Part shown: positions 63,774 to 64,000 of the stretch, piece after piece | Layout of the letters: each line of letters opens with the position of its first letter | Position numbering within the stretch: position 1 is the stretch's first letter | Assembly: GCF_011304195.1 (NCBI RefSeq) | Contig: NZ_CP049887.1 | Coordinates: forward strand, 496,001-560,000 | From: Vagococcus hydrophili | GTDB lineage: Bacteria > Bacillota > Bacilli > Lactobacillales > Vagococcaceae | Direction: 5' to 3' | Length of the DNA stretch: 64,000 nucleotides | The notes under the pieces: model-generated | What the model saw: only the letters and a program-made list of their open reading frames with translations | Databases searched by the model: none | What the model was told of the DNA's origin: nothing | Made by a program: the position numbers and the translations under genes

Positions 63774-64000
63774 TCTTTCGCACCAACTTTCTTTTTAAAG
63801 AAAATTCCTACTAGAAGAAGGAAAAAGATTCCTACTAATGTATTGCTGTCACTTCTTTTTTCTCCAGTTTTAGGTAACACACGTTCTAAATTTTTGAAAC
63901 TTGTCTTTTCTATTTTCTTTGAATCAACATTCTTTTTTTCTTCCAATTCGAACGTAATTTTCCCTGGAACCGAAACCTGACCACCTTCAGCACCTGTTGC
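63770..64000 (-). CDS. Small LPXTG-anchored protein of the WxL locus, C-terminal part (cut by window edge)
   Basis: The visible 76 residues begin in a Gly/Val-rich beta segment (GGQVSVPGKITFELEE) and continue with a Lys-rich linker. The sortase signal LPKTGE is followed by a hydrophobic helix (TLVGIFFLLLVGIFF) and a KKKVGAKE tail. This is the small CscD-type partner that precedes WxL genes in Csc clusters. The N-terminus lies outside the window. It ends in TGA overlapping the next ATG. Confidence 0.9.
   Translation of the reverse strand, partial: ATGAEGGQVSVPGKITFELEEKKNVDSKKIEKTSFKNLERVLPKTGEKRSDSNTLVGIFFLLLVGIFFKKKVGAKE

Noticed and set aside
1-64000. CRISPR arrays, prophage or insertion sequences
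   Set aside because: No regularly spaced direct repeats with unique spacers, and no transposase, integrase or phage genes are seen.

Overview
The window reads as a chromosomal segment of a low-GC Gram-positive coccus of the order Lactobacillales, most likely Enterococcaceae (Enterococcus/Vagococcus-like). Reasons: AT-rich codon use, AGGAGG-type ribosome sites, a valS T-box, an Mga-type regulator, a DUF1149 protein, a WxL/DUF916 cell-surface locus, EzrA, and rpoY-rnjA gene order. The genus is inferred from gene content only.

Left part (1-25.6 kb) is mostly housekeeping: an ABC exporter half (cut by the window edge), a 55-aa membrane protein, a frameshifted yjdI plus yjdJ, then rpoY-rnjA behind a long structured leader, cspA, radC, a HAD phosphatase, folC, T-box/valS, tpx, rex with its own operators, thiI with a cysteine desulfurase (tRNA 4-thiouridine), ezrA, aspartokinase, a four-gene DUF72/HAD/MazG-like/GNAT operon, thrC, a 59-aa secreted peptide gene, and ahpC-ahpF with a PerR-like box. 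Dispersed hairpin repeats sit in three intergenic spaces.

Centre (25.9-45.2 kb), all on the minus strand, is an accessory surface-adhesin locus. Transcription order is an Mga-family regulator, a 223-aa membrane-anchored protein, a GT4 glycosyltransferase resembling the SdgA/SdgB/GtfA/TarM group, a 4516-aa wall-anchored adhesin with about 250 copies of a five-residue Ser-Asp repeat, and a 573-aa coiled-coil protein that looks like a degenerate glycosyltransferase. I infer that the two glycosyltransferase-related proteins flank the adhesin to glycosylate its serine-rich stalk, and that Mga controls the set. A tRNA-Leu gene lies just upstream.

Right part (45.3-59.3 kb) holds sprT-like, tex, a 732-aa coiled-coil protein, a protein phosphatase, DUF1149, a signal-peptidase-like protein, a TIM-barrel protein, a GH73 glucosaminidase, a VanY-type carboxypeptidase, a FUSC-type exporter, a YkyA lipoprotein, and a flotillin/YuaF pair.

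The end (59.4-64 kb) is a WxL (Csc-type) surface complex: small LPXTG protein (cut by the edge), two WxL proteins, a DUF916/DUF3324 protein, a two-TM protein and a second signal-peptidase-like protein. Both signal-peptidase-like proteins in the window keep the serine but lack the usual catalytic lysine. The strongest leads are the adhesin glycosylation cassette, the lysine-less signal peptidase homologues, and the structured rpoY-rnjA leader.
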